Positions 60,499-64,000 of a stretch of 64,000 nucleotides of DNA are shown piece after piece (within the stretch, counting starts at the first letter, position 1; every line of letters starts with the position of its first letter). The position numbers and the translations under genes are program-made. Origin of the DNA: Pyronema omphalodes (Eukaryota; Ascomycota; Pezizomycetes; Pezizales; Pyronemataceae); assembly GCA_024516155.1 (NCBI GenBank), contig JAJJXM010000048.1, positions 372,001 to 436,000 of the forward strand, written 5' to 3'. The notes under the pieces are model-generated. The model searched no databases and was not told the DNA's origin. It was given only the letters and a program-made list of their open reading frames with translations.

Positions 60499-62802
60499 CG
60501 CGAGAACGTGTCGTGTGCTGTGGTTTGCGGGTAGCCTGGGGTGGATTGGCTCTAGTTCCCTGTGGTTCCCTGTGGTTCCCTTTGGCGAGTGCGGGCCTGC
60601 ACTGAAGGGGTTCCCGCTGGTTGTTGTGTGCGTCTATTGGAAAGTTGGTGTCGGGGTGGTTGAAGGTTGAGAGAACAAAAGTGAGGTAAACTGAAGAGGT
60701 GTCGTGCAGGTTTTACGCAACTTGCAGGTTACTGCGTTGCCCTGCGAGCGGACCTTGGACCGACGTTAACTGCGTGTGGGAGAGGGAAACGGCGACTAGT
60801 AGTCGGTTGGTAGTGGGGATGTCTGCGTTAGGCACGGAAGGTATTTGGCGAGCGGAGCAGACCAGACAATCAGAGAAGTTGATTAAAAAGGTAGTGAAGC
60901 TGAAGTAGTATATACTGAAGCTGAGCTATATCCCGAAGCTGAACTATATCCCGAAGCTGAAGTAAGGTAAATAGTGAAGAGCGCAGTTGAGTAAGAAACC
61001 AAGAGAGGAGGTATAAAAGTGAAGAAAGAGCACAGTAGAGTCAGAAACCAAAGGAGGTATCTATCTGGATCAATGGAAAGGTGAGCTCGATGGTGAGTGA
61101 AGTAAAGAAGAATCGGAGCTCAGTTTACGTTCAAGTAAGTAAAAGCTGTTCCATTGGTATTCTCTCATCATTCTATCAATACTATCGTTATCATGCTATG
61201 ACCTTTTTTTCTCTCTATTCTATATCAACCGTGCGATGATAAACTCAACCCACGGGAACGACGAACCAAAGGGTCAAAAAGCATGGTCCGGCCGGGAAGC
61301 CTGGATTGGATGTATCATGTATGTATGGAAAAAGAACGCAAGATGCCTCCTGTCCTGTCACGAAAATCTACACTTATGACAGTGCCGTCGCTGCCATTAC
61401 CGCGCATCGAGGGAAGCTTTATTCCTTCTCCGCCCAACCGAGAAAGTCGTTCCCCGAACGGCCGAGAGGAGAGGGTCATCTCCAACCCAAATGGCACAGT
61501 TAGCGTATATACGAAGCAACGTAGCGAGGGGTGAGGGACGAGGGACGAAGAAAGCAACGAAGCCATGGACGAAGCCATGGGCGAAGTCAGTAGCGAAGCC
61601 AGCAGAGAAGCAGGCAAAGAAGCAGGCAACAAAGAACTAAGATGTGTCACGAGGGCAAGGGCACATCAGAACCCGAGGCCGAGCTATCCCCGCATTGACA
61701 CCACCCCACGCGTTCCGAATGAAGCAAAAAGCATCTGAAAATTCAATGACCCATGCCATGCACCGTATAAAAAAACCACACATACATATACGGAAGAACC
61801 TCACTTCCGGCTGAATTCAGAATTCAGAATTCAGCAAAGCGCATTCCTCTCCATGTCAGTGCAAGGTACCGATTTTAAAAAACAATTCCACGATCGAAAA
61901 ATTCCCGTCGGACAGATATGTACAAGAGAAGTATTAATTTACGAATCGGAATCTGAATCGCAGTTTACAACCTGCAACCAGTTACCGTGAAATTATTTTG
62001 AACTACAAATACAGCCATACATACAAATATCAAATCATTCCACAATCTCGGAATCTATCAAGTCCCAAGCGAATTAAAACTTTATCCAGCGTTTGACGTG
62101 TTGAAAGCAAATAGTATATGGCTTCCCTACCTACCTACATAGCTTCCCTATCGAATGTTCATACATACAAAGTACATACATACATAGAAGCACCATAAAC
62201 TTTAAAAACGTACATCTATCACCATAGATAGGATAGATGCGATCATCCGCGTCGGAACTATCTATGGGACAAGACAAGACAAGACAGCTGTCATGATTAA
62301 CCCGGCCAAGCAGCCAATACCCAGCCAATGGATTCGTTTGCTCATAGAAAGTCTAGAAAGTCTAGAAACCCTAGGACCTCGCAGCATACAAACTTTAAAT
62401 ATTCCCAAAAAAAAAAAAAAAAGGAAACCCCCCGACCTTGAAAAATTTAAATTCGAATTTCTTTTTTCCCCATTACCATTCCCAGCTCCATCCAGAGTGA
62501 TATTCCATGCCCCTGTGTCCATACAGTATGCGTATATAATCCGTATCTGACACCCTACCACCTACCCTGCATCCGGATGTATGGTGCTTATGTCCTCTAT
62601 GCAGATACATATAAAGACGAAGACGAAGATGATCTGGTGCTTCATGTGCTTCGGGTGGATGATCTCCGCGCTTATGTAGGGATCTCATCGATAATGGATG
62701 CATACCGAGAGTCCGAGATCAGGCAATTTACTTACCTCTTGCATATGTAGTTGGATAGATAGTACAATTGTGGGGTATATGTAGCTACCGGGCTGCATAT
62801 GT

Positions 62803-62805
<3 letters not shown>

Positions 62806-62840
<35 letters not shown>
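62806..62840. repeat. 35-nt poly-A tract
   Basis: Uninterrupted A run followed by GAAAAGAAA. No retrotransposon body with target duplication was recognised upstream, so it is treated as a simple repeat. Confidence 0.7.
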
Positions 62841-62842
<2 letters not shown>

Positions 62843-63170
62843 AAAGAAACCCCGGGAAGACTAAAGTTTAAACTGGTCAATAACTAGCCTTGAATGGTTG
62901 AATGGTTGACTGGTTGACTGGTTTATTAGTCTATTGGTTGGAAAATACAAACCGGAAGAGGTGGATAATATTATCATGGTGGGTGGTTTATGGGTGTATG
63001 GGTGTATGGGTTGATGGTTAGGTATGGGTATTGGATTAAGCAGTGACGGTACTCAGGAGTCAGACTGTACTGTCGGATGTAGAGTTATATAAACTTTAAC
63101 CAAGTAGTTCCTGTTCTGGTTTTAAATCATTGTGGATAGGTCTTTGTATATCTGTATCTCTGTGTATATA

Positions 63171-63278
63171 ATCCATCAATCTATCAATCCATCAATGCAT
63201 CAATCCATCAATCCATCAATCCATCAATCCATCAATCCATCAATCCATCAATCCATCAATCCATCAATCCATCAATCC
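63171..63278. repeat. 8-bp minisatellite (CCATCAAT)n
   Basis: About 13 units; the first few are variant (CTATCAAT, GCATCAAT) and the rest perfect. Confidence 0.9.
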
Positions 63279-64000
63279 GATCCTGCACTATGTAGTTATA
63301 CGTACTAAAAGCAGCCCCAGCCTCCGGATAATAAACCCAACAATCAAGAAGCTTGCCTGTTAACATGATTCCTAGAAACATGGGATATGATATTATAAGT
63401 GGCTAATCATTTAACCGGCTTCCGAAATCATTCCCAATGTTCCAGTGTTCCAGAAAAACTCAATTCAAAATGAATATACACCCCTCATGCCCCCTCATCA
63501 CCAGCCAAAAATAAGAACTATATCCCATCCAAGATTACAGCTGACTCCCATGGATCACAGTAGCTGCAAGCCGGTTTTATCAAACCATTTCCCTATTTCC
63601 CTATTTCCCCATTTCCCCGGTCCGGTCCCCAGGTCCGCGGTCCCAGGTCCCAGGTTCCCAGGTTCCGGAAGAGCTTATGCTTAGCAACCTTTATTCCTAA
63701 AATATTATTGAATATACTAATGATTGAGACCGGTATGTATCGAGACTTGAAGTTTGAAGTTCAAAGCTCAAAGGTGTAGATAACTGATATGAAGCATCCT
63801 TGAATATGGTTGCTTATATGTGGTTGCTTATATGTGATTGCTTATATGTGGTTGCTTATATGAGGTTCCCTGTATAAGTTCCTTTTGCTTATTTCGATCC
63901 TTTTGTATGTATGTATGTATGTATGTATCCCAGGGTCAAAGTATGCCAAGTTCTAAGTTCTAAGTTCTAAGTTGATTCTTTCCATTTCCTGGACCGAGAA

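Larger units (their letters stand above)
60499..64000. other. intergenic region with simple repeats
   Basis: 3.5 kb without a supportable gene. It includes CCCGAAGCTGAA direct repeats (near 60930-60962), GAAGCCATGG/GAAGCAGGC repeats (61555-61630), CAGAATT repeats, a 35-nt poly-A tract, a minisatellite and several tetranucleotide runs. Confidence 0.6.

Noticed and set aside
62806..62840. Poly-A tract as the tail of a retrotransposon insertion
   Set aside because: No element body, reverse-transcriptase frame or target-site duplication could be seen next to it.

Overview
The window is fungal nuclear DNA. The genes carry short introns (mostly 49-110 nt) with GTAAGT-type donors and CTAAC/CTGAC-type branch sites just before the acceptor. 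The proteins belong to filamentous-ascomycete families: an Ecm33-type GPI wall protein, an Anp1-type GT62 mannosyltransferase, a GT4 trehalose phosphorylase/synthase (Neurospora ccg-9 type) and a NACHT-ankyrin NOD-like receptor. Moderate GC and gene content suggest Pezizomycotina, perhaps Leotiomycetes/Helotiales; the class-level guess is weak.

Layout. 0-6.5 kb is gene-poor: one small secreted Cys-containing protein (1730-1960, -) and two clusters of a TAAACACC repeat (3.2-3.8 and 4.4-4.8 kb), one a tandem array of perfect hairpins. 6.5-15 kb, all minus strand, holds a bHLH regulator, trehalose phosphorylase/synthase and a Ser-rich conserved fungal protein. 18.2-23.3 kb (+) is an eight-exon NACHT-ankyrin receptor (NLR1). 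24-49 kb holds a tiny membrane protein, a 3-methyladenine DNA glycosylase, ecm33 and the anp1-like gene, separated by long intergenic stretches full of simple repeats. 49.9-53.6 kb (-) is a second, inverted NACHT-ankyrin receptor (NLR2) with the same exon structure. 54-58 kb carries a foldback element and four unrelated 7-8 bp minisatellites. 59-60.5 kb (-) is a YIA6-type mitochondrial NAD+ carrier. The last 3.5 kb is intergenic.

The main point of interest is the NLR pair. They lie in the two arms (about 17.77-24.12 and 49.06-54.11 kb) of a large inverted duplication that brackets about 25 kb of ordinary genes. Their C-termini are arrays of an unusually short, 30-residue ankyrin repeat whose DNA units are nearly identical, with 20 repeats in one copy and 6 in the other. 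The arrays open with a canonical 33-residue repeat, and in NLR1 also close with one. This looks like a fast-evolving recognition module of a fungal innate-immunity or incompatibility receptor. The remaining genes are housekeeping (wall and glycan synthesis, trehalose, DNA repair, NAD import) and do not form an obvious cluster. Exon models were built by hand from splice consensus, reading frame and family knowledge; no database search was run.
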